DNA of 64,000 nucleotides from Phymatolithon calcareum (taxonomy: Eukaryota; Rhodophyta; Florideophyceae; Hapalidiales). The first letter of the stretch is position 1; each line of letters starts with the position of its first letter. This document shows, in pieces, positions 31,383-42,832 of this stretch. The position numbers and the translations under genes were made by a program. The stretch covers positions 2,418,001-2,482,000 of the forward strand of contig OZ345371.1 of NCBI GenBank assembly GCA_977006965.1, read 5' to 3'. The notes below the pieces were generated by a model that did no database searches, was not told where the DNA came from, and worked only from the letters and a program-made list of their open reading frames with translations.

Positions 31383-33126
31383 AATTCACGCACCCTCGCC
31401 CTCCTCTGGGCGCAGCGTCTCGACGCCTCCGCGCGCATCCTCTGCGATCGCGTCCGCCTCGCCCGTCCTCGCAAAATCCTTCGCTTCCCGCACCTCCTTC
31501 CCGCTCCTCTCCAACGCGTCCTCGCACCTACAACACGCCGCTCTCGCCGTCGCCTACGCCGTGCAGTCCCCCAGGCGCGCCTTGCATCTCGTCGACCTTC
31601 TCGAGCTTGCCTCCCTTTGCTCCGCCCTGGCAATGCCGCGCGCGGTCGCGCACATCGACCGCGCACTCGCCGCGTCTGTCGGCCGGATACGGCGCTCGCG
31701 GCGCTGTGCGCTGCGGCACCGCTGCAACTGCGACGCGCGACGGATGCGTGTCGCGCGTTCGTGAAGCGCCGATTGGGCGAGGTTGCTGACGGGGTGTAAT
31801 GGAAGCGGCTTTCCGTTGAGCGTGTGGCGGAGGTGCTGCGCGTGCAGGATCTCATGCCGAGGAATGAGGAGGGGGTGTTTCGCGCTTTGGAGAAGTGGCT
31901 GGCGGTTGATTTGGAGGGAAGAAGGATGGAGGTTGGGGCGGCGTTGAGATTGATGCGGTTTCCGACTATGAGTGATAGGGCGGTTGTGCGTGTGTTGAGG
32001 TCGGCGTATTTTGTGGGGTTTGATGAATTTTATCAGTTGTTGTTGGAGGCTTTTATTCGAAGGGCGGAGGTGAGACTTGTGCATGCGCCGAGGATAGAAC
32101 GCGGGGAGGCTGTTAGGGGGAAGGGGATGGTGTGGAGGAAGGCGGCGGTTACGGATTTTGGATTGGGGGAATTGGCGGAGGGGGAGGTGATGAATGTAAG
32201 GAATCAACGGGCGGTGCTTCTTGAGGGATTGTTGCCGCTAAGATGGTAGAAGAATTTGAGGTTTCGGACGCACAATGCTTCGGCTATGCTGTTTACGACT
32301 GCTGTGCCCAACTGGTCGATGTGTAGGAAGAGGGTGCGGTCGGAGTCAAGGTCGTTTACTAATCATTGCTGGTTGCTGTGGGTTGACCCTTTTGCGGCGG
32401 TGGCTGCCGCGGCGGGTGAGACTGAGGAGGGAGCGTCGCAGCAGTTCCCTCGTCCTTCTTTGGCAGGGTTAAGTTCCACCGCTGCTGTGGGAGGTGGTGC
32501 GGATTACATTTCGTTGTTTTTTGTGTTCAGAATCGGAAGAGGAACGAGCGTCGCCTGTGTCCATGCGTGTCGAATATGCGATATTTGTTGCCTCGGCGGA
32601 GGAGCAGTATGGGATGGAGAGGAAGGTATGCACGGGAAGGACGTTCTCGGCGGATGGACAGGCAATAGGATTTCGACGACATACACGTCGTTCACGGATT
32701 TTGGAACGTTGTGTTCATAACGCGGAAAGAGATGAGATTGTTATCGGCGCTCATGTGGTCATACCCGGTGCAGAGGGCAGTGGAGTTAAACGACCGGATG
32801 TGGAGGGGTTGGAACTGTAAAAGATTGCAACGTATTCAAGTAAGCGGTCGTCGCAGAGTACGGAACAATCGTCATTGTCACTGCCGAGACCGGGGTCCAT
32901 TGAGTGGCAGAGAAATACGTTGCGCGATTTGCCGTCTAGCATTGTGCTGAACCCTGTGTTGCAGACTGCGGCCGGACGCGATTTTCTCAGTCTGGAAGCA
33001 GAAATGCTGAGGGCGAATGAGGAAGAGGCGAGAAGAAACTTGGGGGCGCAGAGACCAGATGAAGCTTTCCTGCGTGGATCTAGCGCGGTGAGTGTGAAGG
33101 GGGTGGAGGGACAGGCGGGGAAATGA
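31383..33126 (+). pseudogene. BTB-BACK protein pseudogene (POB1/LRB-like), copy B
   Basis: Same content as 18028-19803: a BTB half (LHLVDLLELASLCSALAMP), then in another frame a BACK domain, with the shared TAA at 31797, then a POB1-like C-terminal stretch (VEYAIFVASAEEQYG, TFSADGQAIGFR) and a Glu-rich tail (LEAEMLRANEEEARRN). The BTB/BACK frame change and the TAA are common to both copies, so the gene was probably already broken when the block duplicated. An intron between BTB and BACK is a less likely alternative, because no convincing splice sites were seen. Confidence 0.65.
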
Positions 33127-33271
33127 GGGAGGGATGATGTGCTGTGGACGATGATTGCAATCGGCAGATATACTTTTGTACAGTAGTTTACGTTGATTTC
33201 GGCATTTTGTTTTATGGCATGCAGAGGCACTGCACTTTTTATCTTTTACTCTTTGTGCGCGGTGCAATTTG

Positions 33272-33708
33272 ATCCTCGGTCATCATGATAAAACGAGTAC
33301 CTCCATGGTGGTCTAAGCTCTGCTCTACAAGATTAACCTTTTCCATTTAGACTCGGGCGTGTCATGACCGAACGGAACCCAAACTGTTGCTCTAGTGTCG
33401 GAATGTTCTACCTTTGAGGGCATACGAATCTTCTTGTGTTGTTGTTATGCCCCTTCCCCATGTCACTCGAACAGCGTTTTGTGGGCCGAAGATTTTGAAG
33501 AGGTAATCAAGCACAGCACCGTTGGGGAGATTCCGGGGATGGCGTAATACATTGGATTAACACTTGGCGCACGATGCGGCGCTCATCCGTTCGGAGGATA
33601 TTTGCATTCCAGTTCCAGCCTTGCGGGATCAGCACAACATCCGCGAGTGTCAGAGATTCCGAAGAGGTGCTTGCATATGCAAAACGTCTTGTGCCACAAA
33701 ACATCACA
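33272..33708. other. Intergenic, no gene seen
   Basis: About 440 bases between duplication copy B and a LINE fragment. A plus-strand stretch at 33530-33700 is open, but nothing in it is recognised. Confidence 0.5.
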
Positions 33709-33722
33709 GTTGTACACAACAA

Positions 33723-34140
33723 CACAGGCAACTGGCGGTTCAGTACGCCTTTGGAAGATTTCCCCAAGTGTCTACCACACTGATGGCAGATAGATTCGGA
33801 AGCAAAGTCAGACAGCACATGGAGACCCTGGATCGCAACTTGTCAGCTTATGAACTCAAGGAAGAAGACAGAGCGGCAACTGAGAAGGCACTAGATGACC
33901 TTTTGCTCTTCAGCAAAAGCATCATCGAGAGTATGCAGAATGAAAATGACCTGTACTGAAAGAAGAAGCGACGCCTCCAAAGCTGCTACGAAGAGCTATC
34001 AAAAACAACCGAGTAAATGCTAGGGGCTCAGATAGAATACCAGACATAAGAGTAGAGCCGCCCTAGTGAGGGTGGCACCTGAGGAAGCCTTGCCCGTATA
34101 TTCGTATGACTGTGGGGCTTTAAAAAATTGAATAAAAAAA
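33723..34140 (+). mobile_element. LINE F: 3'-end fragment of a divergent LINE
   Basis: 33723-33958 encodes HRQLAVQYAFGRFPQVSTTL...EKALDDLLLF, clearly homologous to the C-terminus of LINE C RT (RQLAIKWAFGRFPPLSTTL), followed by ~180 bases of 3' UTR and an A-rich tail. The direct repeat AGTTG(G)TACACAACA at 33709-33722 and 34140-34154 is a candidate target duplication with one indel. It is a 5'-truncated insertion. Confidence 0.8.
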
Positions 34141-34166
34141 GTTGGTACACAACAGTGCGGAATGGA

Positions 34167-35200
34167 CATCCGACAGGCCAAGATAGCAGTGTATCAGCTG
34201 AGATCCCTTGGTGTAACAGCCCGGGGACTCAGCCCCTTAAAAGCAATCAAGATGTACAAGGCCTTGATACAGCCAAGATGGGAATATGCCATGCACCTGA
34301 CGCCATGGACGACAAGAGTTCAAACAGCTATTGCAGACGTGGAGAAGACTTTTTTTGGACAAGTATTTGGTCCAATCGCAAAAACTCGAACCGCGAGATT
34401 TCGTCTTCTCTGTCGCATACATAATGCGGAAGACAGAAGATTAGTTCTAGCGTTACGAATGCTTGAACGAGCCAGAACAAGGAAAATGGGCTTGCTCGCA
34501 GTCCCAAGAGAGGAAAGAGACGTTGAGGAATTGCAATGGGTGTGTCGTGACATATCATCAATGTTACATCACGACCTATTCGAGACGGCACTAACCTATC
34601 TCAAGCAGCGAGTTTCAGCAAAATCGTTGAGGGACCTGCTCTTTAAAGACGAAGGAGAAGGCTTGGAGGCGAGCAGAAAGAGGAATATTCCTTATGATAT
34701 TCCCGGGTCTACTCCCGCCATCATCAGACTACCGAAAGCACGTCACCGCCAATTGGCGATTAAATGGGCATTCGGACGTTTTCCCCCATTGAGTACCACA
34801 CTTCTGGAAGACAAATTCGGTGAAATCGTACCAACTCTCATGAACAAGCTCGAAGTGTACCTTCAAAGATATCGACTAACAGAAGAGGAGACTAGTGAGA
34901 CTGAAAAGGCACTTGACAAAGTACTATTCCTCACAATCGTCTTTTATGACGACATGGAATAGACCAAGACAAAATAGAACGGCGACGCTGAGATTCCTAC
35001 GAACAGGACAAGTGGACTCTAAGCTTTTCCCTCCACCTTCTCTGGAGGAGGGTTTTTGCAGCTAGGGCTACGACGATAGCAACGAGCTTTTGCGGGCTTT
35101 AACGGAGCTACCAAGGTAGTAGCATCTGAAACGCATCTCCCTTACAGTCTTATGAGTGTTTCTGAGGGCGTTTAATAAATTCAAAATTCAAAAAAAAAAA
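34167..35200 (+). mobile_element. LINE D: 5'-truncated copy of the LINE A/C family
   Basis: Begins CATCCGACAGG, equal to LINE C from 53401, and runs through the RT C-terminus (266-aa open frame 34162-34962), the 3' UTR and a poly-A tail at 35191-35200. A 13-bp target duplication AGTGCGGAATGGA lies at 34154-34166 and 35200-35212. Very few differences from LINE C, so the insertion is recent. It landed immediately after LINE F. Confidence 0.93.
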
Positions 35201-35212
35201 GTGCGGAATGGA

Positions 35213-35541
35213 GGCAGATAACTGGGGCATATTCAAGTGCTTCTGTGCCTCCTGGGCCCCCTTGCCGAACGTCTTTTCTCACAGCAACCGAGGGGATCCT
35301 GTTCCGCGTACGGAAGCGGCTTGAAACCTAACATCTTACAGCGCACGAAGTGGTAGGAGAATTATGTCCCCTTGCAGCTCGTGACTAGGCGGTGTCGCTT
35401 GGCGACGATCTGGTGATATGGTCTCATTTGCAACAAGATTCTTCATAATGTGGTCCGCCTACTTGTCATCTTGATCATCATCATGTCGACATAATCTGTC
35501 GTCTACTTCAGCGAGAAGCGTCGGACCCGACTATCAAACTT
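35213..35541. other. Intergenic, no gene seen
   Basis: About 330 bases between the LINE D target duplication and LINE G. Nothing recognised. Confidence 0.45.
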
Positions 35542-38320
35542 GTGTTTTCCAAATTATTTACTTCTCTTTCGCACTGTACTCTACGTGCGAGAACTGTACA
35601 AGCGGGGATCATCAGGAAGTATACTGCTGGCTCCAGGGATGCATTATTGGTTCCTCTGGGACACGGGAACGATACCTTCTCCCAGGATATTTCCAGGCGA
35701 AGCGTAGCAAAAGCAGCCAAGGCAAAAGAAGAAATGTCCAAGTGGGCGCCAATGATGATGGAGCAACTGCAAGGCTGCAATCGCAAACAAGACCTGGACA
35801 AATGGTACGAAAGGTTTTTGAAGAATCCATGGACGTCCTCTAGGCCCAGGCTGTCAAGATTCAAGACCTTTTGGAACACTGAGCTCGACAAACTAGCCAA
35901 GAAGTGAACTCGATTGTACAAGATTTACAAAAGACCCGAGCTTGAAAATGACCGGCTTGCTCTCCGAGAAATTAAGGCACAAATCCAAAAGCAAGTAAGA
36001 AAAGCGAAGCGTGAGCAATTTGAAAATTACCTTGACGGAGTGGAGCAACTGGGTCCCACTGAGGCAGCCAAAGTCGCAAGCAAAATTATGAAGTAAAAAA
36101 CAAGAAGGAAAGGGTCGAACAAGGCAATCGGAGCTCCAGTACATCCAACCAAGTTCTCTGCGTATATTTCTAATGTGTGCGAGGCTGGAAAAGACTGGAA
36201 TGTGTCACTAAAGGCTTTTACAGTCAACAGGGCAATGAGGCGACACATTACTAGGGCTTTCAACCGAGCACCAAAAGGGAAGGCGGTCGGCCCCGACGGG
36301 AGGTGATACAATGGATTAAGGACCGTCGCTGGGGATGGCTAGGACATGTTCTTCGCATGGGTGAGAACAGGCTCGTCCGCAGGATACTGCTACAATGCGT
36401 ACCCAGAACATATGCTTATCTCCTTGGCGATATCCCAAACCAAAGTATCGAATCGTCCATAAAAGACGCCTCCGACCACAGCAAGTGGAGTCGCATGAAG
36501 CCTTCTAGACGTGCTAGCCTCTTAGGGGAATAAAGAAATCATCATCATCATCGGCCCCGACGGAGTGGCAGTTGAATTGATGCATGCGAATAAGGAAGCC
36601 GGATTGAGTATATTGCTAGCCTTGTGGGAGACATGTGGGAGGCTCAAATGTCTTCCGCGAGCATGGCGTCAAGCTGCTCTGATCCCTCTGTACAAAAAAG
36701 GCCCATCCCATGTTGCAGCGAACTACAGACCTATATCGCTATTAAGTCAAGCCAGGAAAATCATCGATTCCGCACTCGTCTCATATATAAGGGAACATTA
36801 TCGCTTTAACAGTGCCCAGCTAGGTTTCCGAAAAGACAAGAGCACAGAAATTGCGATACTTCGTGCAAAATGTGCTATGAAAGATAGACATCCTTTTGCC
36901 GCAGTTCTTGACCTCTCCGCAGCATATGACAGGGTACCACGAGACATCCTCATAAAAAGACTCGAGCAGAAGCTACCCAACGAAGTAACAAGGATGGTGG
37001 CATATCTTCTGAAACCCTAGTGGGTTACGACAGCAAGCGATGATACAAGAACATGGTGCATTCTCGATCGAGGAGTACCTCAAGGGTCCCCACTGAGCCC
37101 GTGCCTGTACAATATCTTCATGGATACATTCGCGGAAGTGGTCTCCAAGGTCCCCAGTGCCGTCTCTGATAATCCAGCGCAACTGTTCGCTGACGATGTC
37201 CAGCTGCAATCTAAGGATGGAGAAGGAATGCAGAAGCTGCTTGATATAGCGACGACCTGGGCGAAGAAAAATGGTATGAGCTGGAACACAAAGCCAGGAA
37301 AGAGCGAGATCCTTAAATACAAGGGACTTCCGAAACATATCTTCCACATTGCGAGTCGAGTTCCTCATCAAGCATGGAAGCTCTCGTATCTCGGGATAAG
37401 CATGAACCACAAAGGCGTAACAGACGATATGGCGTTATCAAGAGTACGAAATGCAGCGGGGTGCATACACAAACTGCGGGATATTGGAGTCAATGTTCGA
37501 GGCTTTCAGCCTGTGACATGCATTAGAACCTTCAAATCGCTTATTTTGCCAAAGTGGGAGTATGCAATCCACGTGACGCCACTGAAAAAGCGATTACAAT
37601 CAGCAATCGAATCTGCAGAAGATTTATTCTTCAAGTATGTTTTGGGACATATGCCCAGCACCGCCATGGTAGAATGCGAGTTCTTTGCCGACTAGAACCA
37701 CCAGCCATGAGGAGAAGACACCAAGCCGAAAGGTTTTCTGTGAGTCTAGTGAGACAAAAGAGGCTCCTCGATGAGGCAGATGAGTATTCTGGGAGAGATG
37801 AAGACATTAAGGAGACAACCAAGGACATAGAGTGCCTCAAGAAATATGAAGATCTGCAGCAAGCTCTCGATAAAGCGGAGGAGGGCTCAGTCTCAAAGAA
37901 AGGGCGACGAAAAGAAATAATTGAGTTATGGGCAAAGGAAGAAGAGGGAAGATCGCTCGAGATACCAACTGATTCGAACAATCTACCGGTCGTCCTCCGC
38001 GTAAGAGAAAGGTCGACACGGTTGCGATGCCTGCGGCTGATATTCAACACAGCACCTCTTTGGAGAAAATCAGTACTAGGTGCATACTTTGGGGCCACAG
38101 CCGTGATAGAGCTGGTCGCGCTCCAACGCATTCTATCTTTATCCAAGATTAGTCCTGAAATTAAATATGAATGTAAGCGACTCACTAGAGCACTTGTTGG
38201 GAGAGAAATACGAATCAAGGATATACTGAATAGTCAAACTAAGTTAGCATAGAAAATCGTGCAAAAGCGGCCTTGTTACTCTTGAAGAGATGCATTGGGA
38301 GCTTTTAAAATAAATCAACA
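35542..38320 (+). mobile_element. LINE G: old LINE with recognisable RT, several stops, hosting a nested LINE
   Basis: In-frame stretches broken by TGA at 35905 and TAA at 36094 encode the basic linker before the RT (FKTFWNTELDKLAKK, QVRKAKREQFENYLDG). Beyond the nested insertion, 36565-37700 encodes the RT: NYRPISLLSQARKIID, LGFRKDKSTEIAIL, LDLSAAYDRVPRD, QGSPLSPCLYNIFMDTF and the active site FADDVQL. A frameshift near 37640 separates the C-terminal part (to 38252). Related to, but clearly distinct from, the LINE A/C family. No endonuclease domain was found upstream, so the copy is 5'-truncated or diverged. Confidence 0.88.
36300..36550 (+). mobile_element. Nested LINE 3' fragment with (ATC)n tail
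   Basis: 251 bp inserted into the LINE G RT gene. It encodes a C-terminal RT piece (WGWLGHVLRMGENRLVRRIL, the WLGHVLRM signature common in LINEs) ending at 36532, then a tail of ATC repeats. The 13-bp direct repeat TCGGCCCCGACGG at 36287-36299 and 36551-36563 is the target duplication; it represents the VGPDG codons of LINE G, split cleanly by the insertion. It belongs to a different LINE clade from the poly-A families here. Confidence 0.92.
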
Positions 38321-38419
38321 CATATCCCCTCAAAATTCAAATTTGCTGACCCCCAGACGTGTCGATAGTTGGTAGACCACAGAGTAGTGTGCCAACCAGG
38401 GATCGTCCCAATTTAATTT

Positions 38420-38575
38420 ATTGCAGTTAATTGCAATTAGTTGCAATTTTATATTTATTGTACGGAGTTTTCGCTACTTCAACTTAATTGGAGCAGAGTT
38501 TCGAATTGCAATTGTAACTGGAGCACATTTTCGAAATTGCAACTCAAATTGGAGCGGCGGAGTTTACTTTTAGAT
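38420..38575. repeat. Degenerate A/T-rich tandem motifs (AATTGCAA, AATTGGAGC)
   Basis: The palindromic word TTGCAATT and the word AATTGGAGC(A/G) recur at roughly 40-base intervals, with TTTCGAA between them. It is an imperfect minisatellite with no coding content. A related TTGCAATT-rich tract occurs near 40962-41044. Confidence 0.5.
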
Positions 38576-39379
38576 GTCTTACAGAATCGAAAGGAAGCGA
38601 GGTTGCACTTGTGTGCATTCATTCAGTCGAAGTCACTCGACACACTGAGGTCCACTTTGAGTGACTCGTGATACACATATCACTTTTTGGTTTTCTGGCT
38701 GTTGGAGGGTAGATTTTTCGTGGCGCTCCTTATGGTTTATGGCATCGGAGGAGGAGCTACGAACCAGGGCAATGGCCACGATGTGCAAGCGTACGTCTAT
38801 GTTCGGTGACACGTCATCACCGAAGCATCAAGAAGACATCGTATCTCTCAACGTTGAACAGGTGGTCTCGTCAGGGTCGTCGGTTGAATGACGATATCTG
38901 CAGGAAAGAACAAAGTTTGAGAGATTTGCCATGTATTGTAAGGTGCCATCTCGCAGAATCTTAACCCCCTCGTACTGCTACAATTGAGGTTTATTGGGAC
39001 ACAGTAAAATAATTCTTTTGCGAGGCCCACGCGCGTCAGAACACGTCATAGAGTATTTCCTGTCCTTCCCCATGTGTATGCGCTCGTACTGAACAAGTTT
39101 GGAGTGAGTTTGCGCAGGGTACGCGAAGCTACAAGCAAAGCCGCTATTTTCGTGTCCAAATATGCCTATTCGTTCAGATGATGTAGACAGTTAGCAGTTG
39201 CGCGTGCGGATATTATTTCAAGGTGGATGTCTTCTTAAGCACAGTACCTGGACCCCTTTTTTTCGTTTTCACAAAATCGGCTGAAAAAAAGAGATACGGG
39301 CAGTTCTACATCGAGCAAAACATTCGAATTTGGCCCCTAAACTGAGCTTTTCGGCCTGCGTGTCCTTTGCGCTTCATCT

Positions 39380-39718
39380 GTGTACCTATTGAGCTACGAT
39401 CTGACTATAAGTCATTGCGGCCTGGATGGGAAATATGTTTCCATGATGAGAGGAGCTTTGGCAGACCACGAAGGAGCCATGTATGCTCTTAGTGCCTTCA
39501 AAACAGAGCATTCACGATCGGTCGCCATGCAGATAGGAATGTATATTATGAAGGCAGTCGCAGATGGAGGAATGGGAGGATCAATTGAGGACTTTGTTTT
39601 GCTCTTGACACTTCTCAACCCAGAAAAACTAGAGTCGTATCATGGAGCAGAGGAATACGTATCGCAGAAGGTGGTCTGGAGAGAGCTCCATGAATTAGAC
39701 TGGAAGGTACAGTTCTGA
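39380..39718 (+). CDS. Hypothetical protein, 112 aa
   Basis: Open frame with balanced composition (MMRGALADHEGAMYALSAFK, then MQIGMYIMKAVADGG and DFVLLLTLLNPEKL), mostly predicted helical. No family recognised and no paralogue in the window. It could be one exon of a larger gene. Confidence 0.35.
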   Translation: MYLLSYDLTISHCGLDGKYVSMMRGALADHEGAMYALSAFKTEHSRSVAMQIGMYIMKAVADGGMGGSIEDFVLLLTLLNPEKLESYHGAEEYVSQKVVWRELHELDWKVQF

Positions 39719-39979
39719 TGTGTACCGCTGTCATTGGCGGTACATACTAGCTCGTCGCATGGGTTATTCTCGCCGTGTAGATGAAGGATCGCGAAACTGC
39801 TCAGCGATGATGCTTCCTTCCTTAGGGCCGATATAGTTCGCGGGTGGTATCCTTTTGCCGGTCATTTCCTCGCCAATGATGACAAGTGCTGAGTGCAATG
39901 TCAAAATCTCATCTCTGTGTTCCTCTGAGTCTGCAGTCTCTTCATCCTCCTCTCCCTGTTCGAGTACGATATCCTCCGT

Positions 39980-40744
39980 TCAACTCTCGTCATCAGAGTC
40001 ACTGGCTTCTGGCGAAGGACTCAGAGTAACCAAAGCCATATTTGAATCTGGTTCATGTCCTTCTATTTGTTGGGTGCTGATACCTCGAGTCTGCTCATGG
40101 TCTCCACTGTCAGGTGTCTCTGGAGACGAAGGATTTCGAGTAACCAAGGTATCATTTGAATCTGGTATTGATGGTTGATGTCCTTCCATGGGCTGGTTAC
40201 TGATACCCCGAGTCTGCTCATGGTCTGCACTGTCTGGTGTGACTGGAGACTATCTTTTTCGGTCACGCTTCTTCAACTCTCTGAAAGCGAATTGTTTAGT
40301 TCGTAGCGAGCGAACATCTTCTTCTAAAGCTGTCCCGTCCGCAGAAAATTGTGTTTCTGCCCACCGTTTTAGACGTTCTTTCTTGCAGGAAAGACTTCCC
40401 GCTGTAGGGAGTCTCAAGGATCTCAAGCAATCCTCCAATGCTTTTCCAGGCCACAGCCGGTCTTTCCGTTTAGAGCCTGCTGGATCCGAAAATGATGTTG
40501 ATGAAGATATAGAGATGGAAGCCGTTCCTACCTGCACAACGAAGGAGCGGGGGCTCTTCAGAGCCATCCATCTTTGTGCTTCCCTTGCAGCGGACGTCCA
40601 ATCCGAGAACTTGATGATTTCAAAATGTATGCGCTCTCTGTGATTCTGATGGTAAAGCTTCTGAACTGCTTCCTTCCTGTGTACGTCACTCTCTACAGTA
40701 TAGATCCAAAAAAACTTACTCATGCTCTGAAAAACTGCACACAT
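39980..40744 (-). pseudogene. Hypothetical protein interrupted by one in-frame stop
   Basis: One minus-strand frame is open for 255 codons except for TAG at 40252-40250. Before the stop: FWIYTVESDVHRKEAVQKLY, then KRKDRLWPGKALEDCL and a basic end KKRDRKR. After it: acidic, Pro/Ser-rich tandem motifs, two copies of PDSxDHEQTRGIS spaced about 40 residues apart, ending DSDDES. The ~120-bp repeat is also plain in the DNA (40070-40240). No family recognised. Confidence 0.5.
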
Positions 40745-40961
40745 AACATTCCTAAGACCCTAATGGTACGACGAACGTAGATTAAAATGGTGCTGAGGCT
40801 CAGTAACAGCGATCAATACCCCGAAAGGTGGATTTTAAGACCCGAAATGGACTATCATTGAATTATGTTAATAATAAAATCTGCAAAAAGTATCCACAAA
40901 ATAAGAATGACCCAAACAGGACAGATTTGTCCAGAAATGGATGTGCAGTACGAGAGGGTTA

Positions 40962-41044
40962 ATTGCAGTAATTATCGCGAGATGTACCTCAATTGCAATA
41001 AGTATTGCGCGAAGTACCTCAATTGCAGCTTCAATTGCGTGCGA
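40962..41044. repeat. 30-bp tandem repeat, ~2.7 copies
   Basis: Units begin ATTGCAGTAATT / ATTGCAATAAGT / ATTGCAGCTTCA and the first two end GTACCTCA (ATGTACCTCA and AAGTACCTCA). It directly precedes the foldback element at 41056. Confidence 0.75.
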
Positions 41045-41055
41045 GAAATCCTATT

Positions 41056-41233
41056 GGCTTCTGTGTCTATTATATGCGCGGACTGCTTCAACGGAGAACA
41101 AACCGCTGACGAAACATGATGTGGTGTTCGTCGCCATAACTGTCGTGAACATATCCCTGGAAATAACGAGCGCGGCTGAGGGTGCTTCCGCAATATGTTG
41201 AAGCAATCCGCGCATATAGTAGACACAGAAGCC
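41056..41233. mobile_element. Foldback/MITE-like element, 178 bp
   Basis: 37-base arms at 41056-41092 and 41197-41233 are reverse complements with two mismatches; weaker pairing (GCGAGAA / TTCTCGC) continues outside them. The ~104-base centre has no ORF. No clear target duplication was seen. Confidence 0.65.
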
Positions 41234-42832
41234 GACCTTATTCTCGCGAACGAAAGGATAGAGTGGAAGAAAAATAGTTATTCGAAATATTATAACAATA
41301 ACCTCAACAGAGAGTTCTCAAAAATCATTTTGTCTCTTTCGATTAAAGTCGAAACTCGAAATGATTTCTACGCTCAGAATTGTCTGATTTTAGCTAATAG
41401 ATAGGAGAAGATATATGCAGTCGACTGGATGTTATTTTTCTCCATCGTCTGCTGACATAGAGGGCTTCAAGAGAATTGTTTTCCAGGGTATTGAAGCCGT
41501 TTCGGTTTTGGTCTGAAACCGGCCGGGTTGAAGCGGCTGGAATTAGGACCATGGCTCAGAATGGTCAATAAAATTTTGCAGAAAAACAAGTAGTCTTACT
41601 TTGTAAGTATCTGTCTGGTTGTAGCCACGTTGCTCTTTTCGTTTCCAACACTAGCAGATGCTCAATCTCTCTTTCAATATGCCCAATGAGCGTGGAGAAC
41701 AAAAAAGGATAAAGAAAAACAACGACCATTCAAGACCATGATCTCGAGTCCAGCCGCCCCAAAAGCGGCAGGATAGAGAGCTAACCCGTCTGAACTTAGT
41801 ACCAGCAAAAATCATTACTTCTCCTGAATAATGATGTCCGGAAGCAAGTTCCAGTCGGTTCTTGCTTCTGGCTCGCACTCCCGCGACTCTTTCCAGTCGG
41901 ACTAACACTCCACCTCTATTCAGGAGCGATAGTAGAGCAGGAGATATGGGCGATAAGGAGGGGAGCTTGTGGGTGGTGTTGAATCATATCGCGAGCAGCA
42001 AGCAGAGAAGGAATACTTTCCTAACTACCTAGCAGAAATAACGTCAGGTCGTAATCTAAATAGAAGATAATTCAGCAATATAGAACTGCCTTGCGAGCCC
42101 CATCGGGGAACAATGGGCGGAAGTGTTGGCTATGAAAAAACCATAACCCATGCACGTCCGTTCGACTATCCCATTATCTCGGCGGGCGAAAGCGACCGAC
42201 GAGACAAGGGCGATAATCGGAGCCGACATTTTTGCGAACGGAAAAATTCCATGAGCCGAGTCCGAGTGCTACCGACAATCTGGGTTTGCACCGGTGCACA
42301 TGGGAGACTGTAAGAATGAAGCTTGGCTTGTGGCAAGGTAACGATGCCAAATAGCAAGCAGGATCAATTTCAAAGGATGGTTTACTGGTTTCGATGGTAT
42401 CAGTGTGGTCTCTGCTCTTCTGCTTGGATTGAAAACTGTAGCTATCTATATAGAGCTGAAGAGCGATTCCTACACAGCGTGAAATCAGCTAGAACATGTA
42501 TGGGTTACGGTAACGAATCGATCCTCTTTTGGATGCAAAGGTTATTTTTTAGGGTGTATTGATATCAACATAATCGTGGGTTGCACTGCAGAATACCTTA
42601 TTTAACTAAAAGACTTCGTGTGTTTGAAAAGATTTGATTTTAATGCCAGTACTATTTTTGTCGCAGGTAGGGGCAAAACTCCTTTCTTCAATCTGAACTA
42701 AACTACTTACACACTCAGCAACGCGGAAGACAGCATACGGTATTATTGACCCTCTGTGATTGGGCCACTTGTCAAGGCGAATGCGTTCGCGTTGTCATCG
42801 GTTCGGTTTCGGTGAATCGGCTGCACCAGCAT
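41234..42832. other. Intergenic, no gene seen
   Basis: 1.6 kb with only short ORFs in all frames and no recognisable motif. Confidence 0.5.

Larger units (their letters stand above)
23019..33271 (+). repeat. Segmental duplication copy B (direct, ~10.25 kb)
   Basis: Collinear with 3786-19982 minus the Ty3/gypsy insertion; carries the same four loci in the same orientations. Copy B keeps the uninterrupted Ty3/gypsy target site and lacks LINE A at its left edge, so both insertions followed the duplication. Confidence 0.93.
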
